A program made the translations under genes and the position numbers. Shown in pieces: positions 25,357 through 33,465 of a stretch of 64,000 bases of DNA (its first letter is position 1; each line of letters opens with the position of its first letter). This stretch comes from Rhizobacter sp964253025. Its GTDB lineage: Bacteria > Pseudomonadota > Gammaproteobacteria > Burkholderiales > Burkholderiaceae_C. Under the pieces are notes generated by a model. The model saw only the letters and a list, made by a program, of their open reading frames with translations, searched no databases and was not told where the DNA came from. The stretch lies in NCBI RefSeq assembly GCF_964253025.1, contig NZ_CAXUQC020000001.1:930001-994000 (forward strand), in the 5' to 3' direction.

Positions 25357-25704
25357 TCAGACGCCCAGCAGTTCCACTTCGAACATCAGGGTGGCGTTCG
25401 GAGGGATGACGCCGCCGGCACCGCGCGCGCCGTAGCCGAGCTCGGGCGGAATCACGAGCAGCCGGGTGCCACCCACCTTCATGCCTTGCACGCCCTCGTC
25501 CCAGCCGCGGATGACCATGCCGGCGCCCAGGCCGAACTCGAACGGGTCGTTGCGGTCCTTGCTGCTGTCGAACTTGGCGCCTTTGACGCCGTTGTTGTAC
25601 AGCCAGCCGGTGTAGTGCACGGTCACGTGCTGGCCGGCCTTGGCTTCGGCGCCCGAGCCCGGAGTGGTGTCTTCGAATTGCAGCCCGGAAGCGGTGGTTT
25701 GCAT
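25357..25704 (-). CDS. FKBP-type peptidyl-prolyl cis-trans isomerase
   Basis: This 115-aa single-domain FKBP catalyses proline isomerisation during protein folding. The family blocks are complete: GQHVTVHYTGWLYN, FEFGLGAGMVIRGWDEGVQGMKVGG and PPELGYGARGAGGVIPPNATLMFEVELL. There is no signal peptide, so it is cytoplasmic. AGGA lies upstream of the ATG. It lies 31 bp upstream of the transglutaminase-like gene on the same strand. Confidence 0.96.
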   Translation of the reverse strand: MQTTASGLQFEDTTPGSGAEAKAGQHVTVHYTGWLYNNGVKGAKFDSSKDRNDPFEFGLGAGMVIRGWDEGVQGMKVGGTRLLVIPPELGYGARGAGGVIPPNATLMFEVELLGV

Positions 25705-25740
25705 GAGCGGTGTCCTGTGTAGGGAAGGAAAGCCGCAATG

Positions 25741-26601
25741 CTAACCGCGCCCTGGTCCCTGTGGCGGCAAAAGGGCGGCTTGCAGCGGCCCGGCACCCGG
25801 TCCGAAGGCATACGCATCCATCCCGAGGCAGCCGTAGGTGACCGACTCGAAGATGCGCCGGGGAGCGGTCTCGGCGCCGCCCGCGCCTGCCGCGACGAAC
25901 CACGGCAGCAGGTGCTCGTCGGTGGGATGCATGTCCACCGCATGGGGCGCCTGCCGACGGTAGTCGAAGAGCGCAGGCCAGTCGGCTTCGCTGCCGCGCG
26001 CCGCGAACCAGTGCCGGAAGGCCGCGCTCTCCGGCACTTCCGGCGCCGCGACATCGGCCTCGCCGCGGGCGAACACGCGGCGCAGGTTGTGGGTGATGCT
26101 GCCCGTGCCGAGCACCAGCACCCCTTCCCGAGTCAGGCCGGCGAGGGCTTCGCCGAGGGCGAACTGGGCCGCGGGTGGGGCGGTCGGCGCCCAGGCGAGG
26201 GGCAGCACCGGCACGTCGGCGTCGGGGTAGATGAATCGCAGCATGCTCCAGATGCCGTGATCCAGGCCGCCCTGCTCGAGGCGATGCGCCGGGTGCCCGG
26301 ACGCCTCGAGCCGGGCCAATACGTCGTCGGCCAGGGCCGGTGCGCCCGGGGCGTCATAGCGAAGTGTGTAGAGCGCCGGAGGGAATCCGCCGAAGTCGTG
26401 CACCGCCTCATGCCGGTCGGCCGCCAGCAGCACCGGCGAGCGCGCCGTGCTGTGCGCGGAGATGGCGACGATCGCTCGCGGCCGGCCGAAGCTGCGGTCC
26501 AGCGCCGGGCCCAGGGACGCCAGGAAGGCACCCGTGGGGCCAGGCTCGAGTGCGAGCATGGGTGAGCCGTGCGAGACGAAGAGGGCGGGCAATGAGGTCA
26601 T
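25741..26601 (-). CDS. LigB-type extradiol ring-opening dioxygenase (DODA/YgiD family)
   Basis: This 286-aa protein belongs to the class III extradiol dioxygenases related to plant DOPA 4,5-dioxygenase and E. coli YgiD. Metal-site histidines are in FVSHGSP (N-terminal), AISAHSTAR and the GSITHNLRR and HPTDEHLLPW segments, and QGGLDHGIWSML is characteristic. The physiological substrate is a catechol-type compound but cannot be named. It probably shares a strand with the FKBP gene 36 bp downstream and is divergent from the FtsX-type permease gene. Confidence 0.92.
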   Translation of the reverse strand: MTSLPALFVSHGSPMLALEPGPTGAFLASLGPALDRSFGRPRAIVAISAHSTARSPVLLAADRHEAVHDFGGFPPALYTLRYDAPGAPALADDVLARLEASGHPAHRLEQGGLDHGIWSMLRFIYPDADVPVLPLAWAPTAPPAAQFALGEALAGLTREGVLVLGTGSITHNLRRVFARGEADVAAPEVPESAAFRHWFAARGSEADWPALFDYRRQAPHAVDMHPTDEHLLPWFVAAGAGGAETAPRRIFESVTYGCLGMDAYAFGPGAGPLQAALLPPQGPGRG

Positions 26602-26758
26602 ATGGAAATTACAGCATCCGGCCCGTCTTCGGACGTTCTGCCCGTTTGCATGCGACGTTCACATCGAGGCGCGCCTGATTCGCCCGATCGCCAGCGCGGG
26701 GCGGGCCGGATGGAGTATGGTCGGCGCGTTTGCGCCTTTGCCGTTCCTCGAGCCTCCC

Positions 26759-29299
26759 ATGATTCCTGCTGCACCCCGCACCGCCGTTTCGGTCTGGTCC
26801 CTGGCCTGGCGCCAGTTGTGGCGTGACTTCAGGGCCGGAGAGCTCCGCCTGCTCATCGTGGCCGTGATGCTGGCCGTGGCCAGCCTGGGCGCCGTCGGCT
26901 TTTTTGCCGACCGCTTGAACCAGGGCCTGGCGCGCGACGCCCGCCAGCTGCTCGGGGGCGATGCCATCATCGCCAGCGACCAGCCCGCACCCGCTTCATT
27001 TGCCGAGCGCGCCCGCGCCGACGGCCTGCAGGTCGTGCGCACCGCCGGCTTTCCCAGCATGGGCCGGGCACCCGACGACAAGGGCGGGGCGTCTCGGCTG
27101 GTGTCGGTCAAGTCCGTCACGGCCGGCTATCCGCTCCGGGGCGAACTCATCGTCGCCGAGCGCCAGGGCGCGGCCGGCGCTCCGGTGCGGTCGACACCGG
27201 CGCCCGGGACGGTCTGGGTGGACGGCTCTCTGCTCGACTCCCTCGGTCTCAAGGTTGGCGACCCGTTGTTGCTGGGTGACGCGAGCTTCACCGTGGGCGC
27301 CATCATCGAGCGTGAGCCGGACCGCGGTGCCGGCTTCATGAGCTTCTCGCCCCGCGTCATGCTGGGCGAAGCCGACCTGGCGGCCACATCCCTCATCCAG
27401 CCGGCCAGCCGCGTCACCTACCGCATGGCCGTGGCGGGCAGCGATGCCGCGGTGGCGCGGTTCGTGAAGTGGGCCGAGGCGCAGATCAAGTCGGAGCGCC
27501 TGCGCGGCATGCGCGTCGAATCGCTGGAGACCGGCCGACCCGAGATGCGCCAGACGCTCGACCGTGCGGCCAAGTTCCTCAACCTCGTCGCGCTGTTGGC
27601 AGCGCTGCTGGCGGCCGTGGCGGTGGGCATTGCCGCCCGCGATTTCGCCGGCCGCCACCTCGACGACTGCGCCATGCTCCGCGTGCTGGGGCAGTCACAG
27701 CGCACCATCGCCCTGCAGTACCTTATCGAGTTCGCACTGGTCGGCTTGATCGCCAGCATCGGCGGCGTGGCGCTGGGCTTCGCGGTGCACCACGTCTTCG
27801 TCTACCTGCTGTCGGGGTTGGTGAACGCCACCCTGCCGCTGCCGAGTGCCTGGCCGGCCTTGTTCGGCGTGGGCGTCGGTTTCACCCTGCTGATGGGCTT
27901 CGGCTTGCCGCCGGTGCTGCAGCTGGCGCAGGTTCCGCCGTTGCGTGTGATCCGGCGCGAGGTGGGCGCCTTGAAGCCCGCCTCCCTCGCCGTGCTCGCC
28001 GCGGGTGCGTTGGGGTTTGCCGCGCTGCTGCTGGCGGTGTCGTCCGACCTGCAACTGGGCCTGATCGCCGTGGGCGGATTCGCGGGTGCCGTGGTGGTGT
28101 TCGCCGCCCTGTCGTGGCTGGCCGTGCAGGTGTTGCGCCGCGCCGTTCCCGAGGCGCGCGCGCCCCGCTGGCTGGTGCTGGCGACCCGGCAGATCGCGGC
28201 CCGTCCGGCGTTCGCAGTGCTCCAGGTGTCGGCGTTGAGCGTGGGGCTGCTGGCGCTGTGCCTGCTCGTGCTCCTGCGCACCGACCTCATTTCCAGCTGG
28301 CGCCAGGCCACGCCGCCCGACGCCCCCAACCGCTTCGTCATCAACGTCCTGCCGGAGCAGGGCGAGGACTTCCAGGCGCGGCTCAAGGCCGCCGGCATCG
28401 CGCGCTACGACTGGTACCCGATGATCCGCGGCCGGCTCGTGGCCATCAACGGGCAGCCGGTGAGTCCGGAGTCGATGACGGAGGAGCGCGCCAAACGGCT
28501 TGTCGATCGCGAATTCAACCTCAGCCACAGCGCCAGCCCGCCGCCGCACAACGAGATCTCGCAAGGGCGCTGGGTGGCCGACGAAGCCGACGCGATCAGC
28601 GTCGAGGACGGCCTTGCCGAGACGCTCGGCCTCAAGCTCGGCGACACCTTGCGGTTCGACATTGCCGGCCAGATGTCGGACGCCCGCATCACCAGCCTGC
28701 GCAAGCTGGACTGGGGTTCGATGCGCGCGAATTTCTTCGTCATGTACCCGAAGGCGGAGATGCCCGAGGTGCCGGCCACCTACATCGCGGCCTTCCGCGC
28801 CCCGGAGGGCACGGGGTTCGACAACGCCTTGAGCCGCGAATTCCCGAACATCACGAGCGTCGACGTCTCTCAGTCCATCGGCCAGCTGCAGCGCGTGCTG
28901 GACCAGGTCGTGCGCGCCGTCGAGTTTCTCTTCGGCTTCACGCTGGCGGCGGGTCTGGTGGTGCTGTTCGCCGCCGTGACCGCCACGCGCGAGGCGAGGG
29001 CGCGCGAGTTCGCGGTGATGCGCGCACTGGGCGCGAGCGGACGGCTGCTGGGCCAGGTTCAGCGGGCGGAGCTGCTGGGCGTCGGGGCCCTCGCTGGATT
29101 TCTTGCCTCGACGGCCGCAATGGCCGTCGGCTGGGCCCTGGCCCGGTATGTCTTCCAGTTTGCCTGGGCGCCGTCGCCGTGGGTGCCGCTCATCGGCGCA
29201 GGGGCGGGCGCCGTGCTCGCCTTGGCCGCCGGCTGGTGGGGCCTGCGGGGCGTGCTGCGCAGGCCGGTCGTGGAGACGCTCAGGTCGGCGGCGGTGTGA
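26759..29299 (+). CDS. FtsX-family ABC transporter permease (YbbP-like)
   Basis: This 846-aa permease has the two-module FtsX layout: an N-terminal membrane helix (LRLLIVAVMLAVASLGAVGFF) followed by a large periplasmic domain, then three helices starting near residue 275 and a repeat of the module with DARITSLRKLDWGSMRANFF in the second periplasmic region. The C-terminal signature ATREARAREFAVMRALGASGRLL is typical of YbbP. YbbP normally works with the ATPase YbbA and the esterase TesA, but no ATPase gene adjoins here. ATG 26759 is favoured over an ATG 42 bp upstream. Confidence 0.9.
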   Translation: MIPAAPRTAVSVWSLAWRQLWRDFRAGELRLLIVAVMLAVASLGAVGFFADRLNQGLARDARQLLGGDAIIASDQPAPASFAERARADGLQVVRTAGFPSMGRAPDDKGGASRLVSVKSVTAGYPLRGELIVAERQGAAGAPVRSTPAPGTVWVDGSLLDSLGLKVGDPLLLGDASFTVGAIIEREPDRGAGFMSFSPRVMLGEADLAATSLIQPASRVTYRMAVAGSDAAVARFVKWAEAQIKSERLRGMRVESLETGRPEMRQTLDRAAKFLNLVALLAALLAAVAVGIAARDFAGRHLDDCAMLRVLGQSQRTIALQYLIEFALVGLIASIGGVALGFAVHHVFVYLLSGLVNATLPLPSAWPALFGVGVGFTLLMGFGLPPVLQLAQVPPLRVIRREVGALKPASLAVLAAGALGFAALLLAVSSDLQLGLIAVGGFAGAVVVFAALSWLAVQVLRRAVPEARAPRWLVLATRQIAARPAFAVLQVSALSVGLLALCLLVLLRTDLISSWRQATPPDAPNRFVINVLPEQGEDFQARLKAAGIARYDWYPMIRGRLVAINGQPVSPESMTEERAKRLVDREFNLSHSASPPPHNEISQGRWVADEADAISVEDGLAETLGLKLGDTLRFDIAGQMSDARITSLRKLDWGSMRANFFVMYPKAEMPEVPATYIAAFRAPEGTGFDNALSREFPNITSVDVSQSIGQLQRVLDQVVRAVEFLFGFTLAAGLVVLFAAVTATREARAREFAVMRALGASGRLLGQVQRAELLGVGALAGFLASTAAMAVGWALARYVFQFAWAPSPWVPLIGAGAGAVLALAAGWWGLRGVLRRPVVETLRSAAV

Positions 29300-30149
29300 C
29301 GCCTGCGACCAGGACGGCCGCGGCCAGGTCTTCCAGCGCCGTTCCAACCGACTTGAAGACGGTGCGTTCGGTCGCGCTTGCACGGCCCGGCACCGTGCCG
29401 GTGCACAGGTCGGCCAGCGTGCCCCGCACGGCTTCAACCGTGAACACCCCTCTGGCCATCGGGCCCAGCAGGTCGCCGCTCTTGGCCAGCGCCTCCGCCG
29501 TGTCGACGTAGAGGCTCGCATCCGAGAAGCACGCATCGTCCGCCTCGCGCATCTGGGGTGTGAAGCTGCCGATGAGGTCCAGGTGCGATCCGGGAGCCAG
29601 CCACGCGCCTTTCACCAGGGGCTCGGTGGCAAGCGTGGCGCAGCTCACGATGTCGGCTGACCGCACCGCCTCGGCGAGGTCGAGTTCGGCCTGGCGATGC
29701 CAGACCGTCACCGATGTCAGTGCGCGCACCGCCCGATAGGCGTCGGGCAGCAAGCGCCCGACGCGGCCTCGACCGAGCACCAGCAGGCGCTGGGCGTTCT
29801 CGCGTGCCAGATGGGAGGCCGCGAGCGCCGAGGCGGCCGCGGTCCGCCGGGCGGTCAGCTCGTTGCCATCGATCTGTGCCAGTGGCTCGCCCGTCGTGGC
29901 GTCGTAGAGGACGTAGGTCGCGAACAGCCCGGGCAAGCCCTGCGCCGCGTTGCCGGGGAAAATGTTGATCGTCTTGATGCCGAGGTACGGACCCTGCCAT
30001 GCCGGCATGATGAGCACCGTGCCGCCATTCACCGCATGCACATGGCGTGCAGGCACCTGGGCGCCCGTCACGAACGCAGCGGACAGGGCGGGGATGAGCC
30101 GCTCGAAGGGCAGGGCGGCCGCGGTGGCCTGGGCGTCGAAGTGCTTCAT
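29280..30149 (-). CDS. Ornithine cyclodeaminase / mu-crystallin family dehydrogenase
   Basis: This 289-aa NAD(P)-dependent protein belongs to the family that includes ornithine cyclodeaminase, alanine dehydrogenase and pyrroline-2-carboxylate reductase. The catalytic-lysine region GIKTINIFPGN, the DGNELTARRTAAASALAA segment and the Rossmann loop VLGRGRVGRLLP are visible. The start at 30149 overlaps the stop of yjbQ by ATGA. The 3' end overlaps the converging permease gene by 20 bp. The exact reaction cannot be set from sequence. Confidence 0.88.
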   Translation of the reverse strand: MKHFDAQATAAALPFERLIPALSAAFVTGAQVPARHVHAVNGGTVLIMPAWQGPYLGIKTINIFPGNAAQGLPGLFATYVLYDATTGEPLAQIDGNELTARRTAAASALAASHLARENAQRLLVLGRGRVGRLLPDAYRAVRALTSVTVWHRQAELDLAEAVRSADIVSCATLATEPLVKGAWLAPGSHLDLIGSFTPQMREADDACFSDASLYVDTAEALAKSGDLLGPMARGVFTVEAVRGTLADLCTGTVPGRASATERTVFKSVGTALEDLAAAVLVAGVTPPPT

Positions 30150-30568
30150 TGCCCGATCAGGTGAAGTGCCACCTCGCGCCGGTGCGATCGCACACGGTGT
30201 TCCCACAGGTAGATGCCTTGCCAGGTGCCGAGCACCAATCGCCCCGCGGCGAGCGGAACGGACAGCTGCACCGCGGTCAGTGCGGACCTCACGTGGGCCG
30301 GCATGTCATCGGCGCCCTCGTCGCGGTGACGGAAGAGCGCGTCTCCGTCGGGCACGAGCCTGGCGAAGAAGCGATCAAGGTCGCTCCGCACATCGGGGTC
30401 GGCGTTCTCCTGGATGAGGAGGCTGGCCGACGTGTGCCGGACAAACACGGTCAGCAGGCCCGCTTCAAGGGAGCAACCCTGCACCCATTGGCGAACCGGT
30501 CGCGTGATCTCCACCAGGCCTCGGCCCGGCGTCTCGATGGCAAGCGTGGTGCTGAACTGCTGGAGCAT
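30146..30568 (-). CDS. YjbQ family protein (UPF0047, secondary thiamine-phosphate synthase type)
   Basis: This 140-aa protein (ATG 30568; an upstream start at 30592 is possible) matches the UPF0047/YjbQ family. The key stretches are FVRHTSASLLIQENADPDVR, HVRSALTAVQLSVPLAAGRL and LGTWQGIYLWEHR. Some members have weak thiamine phosphate synthase activity, but the real role is unsettled. It is translationally coupled to the cyclodeaminase-family gene and divergent from an NMT1-type ABC importer; no TPP riboswitch was found between them. Confidence 0.92.
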   Translation of the reverse strand: MLQQFSTTLAIETPGRGLVEITRPVRQWVQGCSLEAGLLTVFVRHTSASLLIQENADPDVRSDLDRFFARLVPDGDALFRHRDEGADDMPAHVRSALTAVQLSVPLAAGRLVLGTWQGIYLWEHRVRSHRREVALHLIGQ

Positions 30569-30714
30569 CCGCGCAGCATAGCGCCGCCGCACGCCGGTGA
30601 GGCGCGCGGGGAGTCGGTCCCGTCGCCTTGCACTCGGGTGGTGCAGACATGCGAAGCACGCCGCGCATGGTTCTTGCGGTGGCAGTCGCCAACTGTCCTC
30701 TGGAGTTCCGCTGC

Positions 30715-31758
30715 ATGCTTGCCTTCCCGCGTCGCCGCCTGATCGTCCTTGCCACCGCGCTCGCCGGCTTCACCTTGAGCGCGCCTGCCGCGCACGCCGA
30801 GGCGCTTCCCATCAAGTTCCAACTCGACTGGCGTTTCGAAGGTCCCGCCGCCCTGTTCCTGGTGCCGGTGGCCAACGGGCACTTCAAGGCCGAGAACCTG
30901 GACGTGAGCGTCGACGCCGGCAACGGCTCCGGCGGCACGGTGACGCGGGTGGCCTCGGGCACCTACGACATGGGGTTCGCCGACCTCGCCGCGCTGATGG
31001 AATTCCACGCCAACAACCCCACGGCGCCCAACAAGCCGGTGGCGGTGATGATGGTCTACAACAACACGCCGGCGGCGGTGCTGGCGCTGAAGAAGTCCGG
31101 CATTCGCACGCCGGCCGATCTCGCTGGCAAGAAGCTCGGTGCACCGGTGTTCGACGCGGGCCGCAAGGCCTGGCCCATCTTCGCAAGGGCGAACCGGATC
31201 GGCAACGTGGCCTGGACCGCCATGGATCCTCCGCTGCGCGAGACCATGCTCGTTCGCGGCGACGTCGACGCCATCACCGGGTTCTCGTTCACCTCCCTGC
31301 TCAACCTGGAAGCGCGCGGCGTCAAGCCGGAGGATGTCGTGATCCTCCCGTACCCTCAACACGGCGTGAAGCTCTACGGCAACGTGGTCATTGCCTCGGA
31401 GGCGTTTCTCAAGAAGCATCCGGATGCGGTCAAGGCCTTCCTGCGTGGTTTCACCAAAGGCGTGAAGGACACCGTGCGCGACCCGCAGGCCGCGATTGCC
31501 ACGGTGAAGTCCCGTGACGGCCTGGTGAACACCGCGCTCGAGACCCGGCGGCTGAAGCTCGCACTGGACGCCACCGTGCTGACGGCCGACGCGCGTGCCG
31601 AAGGCTTCGGCGCGGTGTCGCCGGGCCGCCTCAGCCTGATGGCGAGCCAGGTGTCCGACGCCTACGGCACCCGCGACCGCGTCAATGCCGCTGCGGTCTG
31701 GAGCGACGCCTACCTGCCGAGTGCCGCCGAGCGCGACATTTTCAAGGCCATCAAGTAA
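30715..31758 (+). CDS. NMT1/THI5-type ABC transporter substrate-binding protein
   Basis: This 347-aa periplasmic receptor of the nitrate/sulfonate/taurine/pyrimidine-precursor group has a signal peptide (RRRLIVLATALAGFTLSAPAAHAEA), then IKFQLDWRFEGPAALFLVPVANGHFKAE in which the NMT1-type binding loop is clear, and YDMGFADLAALMEFHA. The ATG at 30715 is placed directly before the signal peptide; longer frames have no support. The ATPase and permease genes follow. The ligand is unknown; yjbQ next door hints at a thiamine-related compound, but this is weak evidence. Confidence 0.9.
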   Translation: MLAFPRRRLIVLATALAGFTLSAPAAHAEALPIKFQLDWRFEGPAALFLVPVANGHFKAENLDVSVDAGNGSGGTVTRVASGTYDMGFADLAALMEFHANNPTAPNKPVAVMMVYNNTPAAVLALKKSGIRTPADLAGKKLGAPVFDAGRKAWPIFARANRIGNVAWTAMDPPLRETMLVRGDVDAITGFSFTSLLNLEARGVKPEDVVILPYPQHGVKLYGNVVIASEAFLKKHPDAVKAFLRGFTKGVKDTVRDPQAAIATVKSRDGLVNTALETRRLKLALDATVLTADARAEGFGAVSPGRLSLMASQVSDAYGTRDRVNAAAVWSDAYLPSAAERDIFKAIK

Positions 31759-31822
31759 CACCGTCCCTTTCCTGGCTCCGAGGCGCGGACCGGCGAGCAG
31801 CCGGTCACGACACATCACCCAC

Positions 31823-32644
31823 ATGCCGTTCGTCGAATTCAGCCAGGTCTGGCTCGCCTACAACGAGGCGCTGCTGGCGCAGTCCCAGTTCGCCGTCGAG
31901 GACATCACGATGAAGGTCGACCAGGGCGAGTTCATCGCCATCGTCGGCCCGTCCGGATGCGGCAAGTCCACCTTCATGAAGCTCGCCACCGGCTTGAAGA
32001 AGCCGTCTCGCGGTCACATCGTTGTCGACGGTCGACATGTCGATGGTCCACTGAAGATCACCGGCATGGCGTTCCAGTCCTCCTCCTTGCTGCCCTGGCG
32101 AACCACCCTCGACAACGTGCTGCTGCCGCTCGAGATCGTCGAACCGCACCGATCACGATTCCGCCGTGAGCGCGCGGCCTACGAGGACCGTGCCCGACGA
32201 CTGCTGCAGAGCGTCGGCCTGGCTGGCTATGAGGACAAGTTCCCCTGGCAGCTCTCCGGCGGCATGCAGCAGCGGGCCTCCATCTGCCGCGCCCTGATCC
32301 ACGAGCCCAAGATGCTGCTGCTCGACGAACCGTTCGGCGCGCTGGACGCCTTCACCCGCGAGGAGCTGTGGTGCATCCTGCGCGACCTGTGGGCCGTGCA
32401 GAAGTTCAACGTCATCCTCGTCACGCACGACCTGCGCGAGGCGGTGTTCCTGGCGGACACGGTCTACGTGATGAGCCGCAGCCCGGGCCGCATCGTGGCA
32501 CGTCGCGAGATCGACCTGCCGCGGCCACGCCCGCTGGAGCTCACCTACACCAAGGGGTTCACCGACATCGTGCTCGAGCTGCGCGAGCACATCGGCGCCA
32601 TCCGCAAGCCGCTCGCCGATGCATCGCCGGCGGTGCTGTCATGA
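31823..32644 (+). CDS. ABC transporter ATP-binding protein (SsuB/TauB type)
   Basis: This 273-aa ATPase energises the importer. Walker A is GPSGCGKST, the Q-loop is MAFQSSSLLPWRTTLDNV, the signature is LSGGMQQRASICRAL, Walker B is MLLLDEPFGALD and the switch His is in LVTHDLREAVFLAD. ATG 31823 gives MPFVEFSQVWLAY. Its stop overlaps the permease start by ATGA. This family subgroup moves nitrate, sulfonate or pyrimidine-like substrates. Confidence 0.95.
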   Translation: MPFVEFSQVWLAYNEALLAQSQFAVEDITMKVDQGEFIAIVGPSGCGKSTFMKLATGLKKPSRGHIVVDGRHVDGPLKITGMAFQSSSLLPWRTTLDNVLLPLEIVEPHRSRFRRERAAYEDRARRLLQSVGLAGYEDKFPWQLSGGMQQRASICRALIHEPKMLLLDEPFGALDAFTREELWCILRDLWAVQKFNVILVTHDLREAVFLADTVYVMSRSPGRIVARREIDLPRPRPLELTYTKGFTDIVLELREHIGAIRKPLADASPAVLS

Positions 32645-33408
32645 CCGGCCGGCAACGCGAGCGCTGGGCGCCCTGGCTGCTGCTGGCGGCCGTACTGCTG
32701 GTCTGGGAGCTGGTGTGCCGTGGCTTCGACATCTCCGAGTTCATCTTCCCCAGCCCGTGGCGCATCGGTTCCCAGCTGATCGAGTACCACGCCGTGATCG
32801 CCGCGCACGCATGGCGGACCTTCTGGGTGACCTTGCTGGGCTTCGGCCTGTCCATCGTGGTCGGTGTCCTGCTGGGGTTCCTCGTCGGCAGCTCGCGCCT
32901 GGCCTATGCAGCGATGTACCCGCTGATGACGGCCTTCAACGCGCTGCCGAAGGCGGCCTTCGTTCCGATCCTGGTGGTCTGGTTCGGCATCGGCGTCGGG
33001 CCCGCCGTGCTGACGGCGTTCCTGATCTCGTTCTTCCCCATCACGGTCAACATCGCCACCGGGCTGGCCACGCTGGAGCCGGAGCTTGAAGACGTGTTGC
33101 GCGTGCTGGGCGCGCGCCGCATGGACGTGCTGATGAAGGTGGGCCTGCCCCGGTCCATGCCGTACTTCTACGCATCGCTGAAGGTGGCCATCACCCTGGC
33201 GTTCGTGGGCACGACCGTCTCGGAGATGACGGCGGCCAACGAGGGCATCGGCTACCTGCTGATTTCTGCGGGGTCGTCGATGCAGATGGGCCTGGCATTC
33301 GCCGGCCTGGTGGTGGTGGGCGCGATGGCGATGGTGATGTACGAACTCTTCGCCTGGGTGGAAAAGCGCACCACGGGCTGGGCACACCGCGGGGCCGGCA
33401 CCCTGTGA
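32641..33408 (+). CDS. ABC transporter permease (SsuC/TauC type)
   Basis: This 255-aa permease has about six membrane helices and the cytoplasmic EAA loop (LEDVLRVLGARRMDVLMKVGLPRSMPYF) that docks the ATPase. The N-terminal helix is WLLLAAVLLVWELVCRGF, followed by FPSPWRIGSQL, a typical TauC/SsuC feature. It is coupled by ATGA to the ATPase gene and completes the three-gene importer. Confidence 0.95.
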   Translation: MTGRQRERWAPWLLLAAVLLVWELVCRGFDISEFIFPSPWRIGSQLIEYHAVIAAHAWRTFWVTLLGFGLSIVVGVLLGFLVGSSRLAYAAMYPLMTAFNALPKAAFVPILVVWFGIGVGPAVLTAFLISFFPITVNIATGLATLEPELEDVLRVLGARRMDVLMKVGLPRSMPYFYASLKVAITLAFVGTTVSEMTAANEGIGYLLISAGSSMQMGLAFAGLVVVGAMAMVMYELFAWVEKRTTGWAHRGAGTL

Positions 33409-33427
33409 AGGTGGCGGCCCCGCGGGG

Positions 33428-33450
33428 GCTGTCCGGACCGGCCGGACAGC
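33428..33450. terminator. Hairpin between convergent ABC permease and MCP genes
   Basis: A perfect 9-bp stem GCTGTCCGG/CCGGACAGC with a 5-nt loop lies in the 57-bp gap between two converging genes. No T run follows on either strand, so termination is only probable. Confidence 0.45.
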
Positions 33451-33465
33451 GGGAGAGCTAGGAGA

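Noticed and set aside
30569..30714. Possible TPP riboswitch between yjbQ and the NMT1-type receptor
   Set aside because: No CTGAGA THI-box core or downstream GAACCTGAT-like segment was found.
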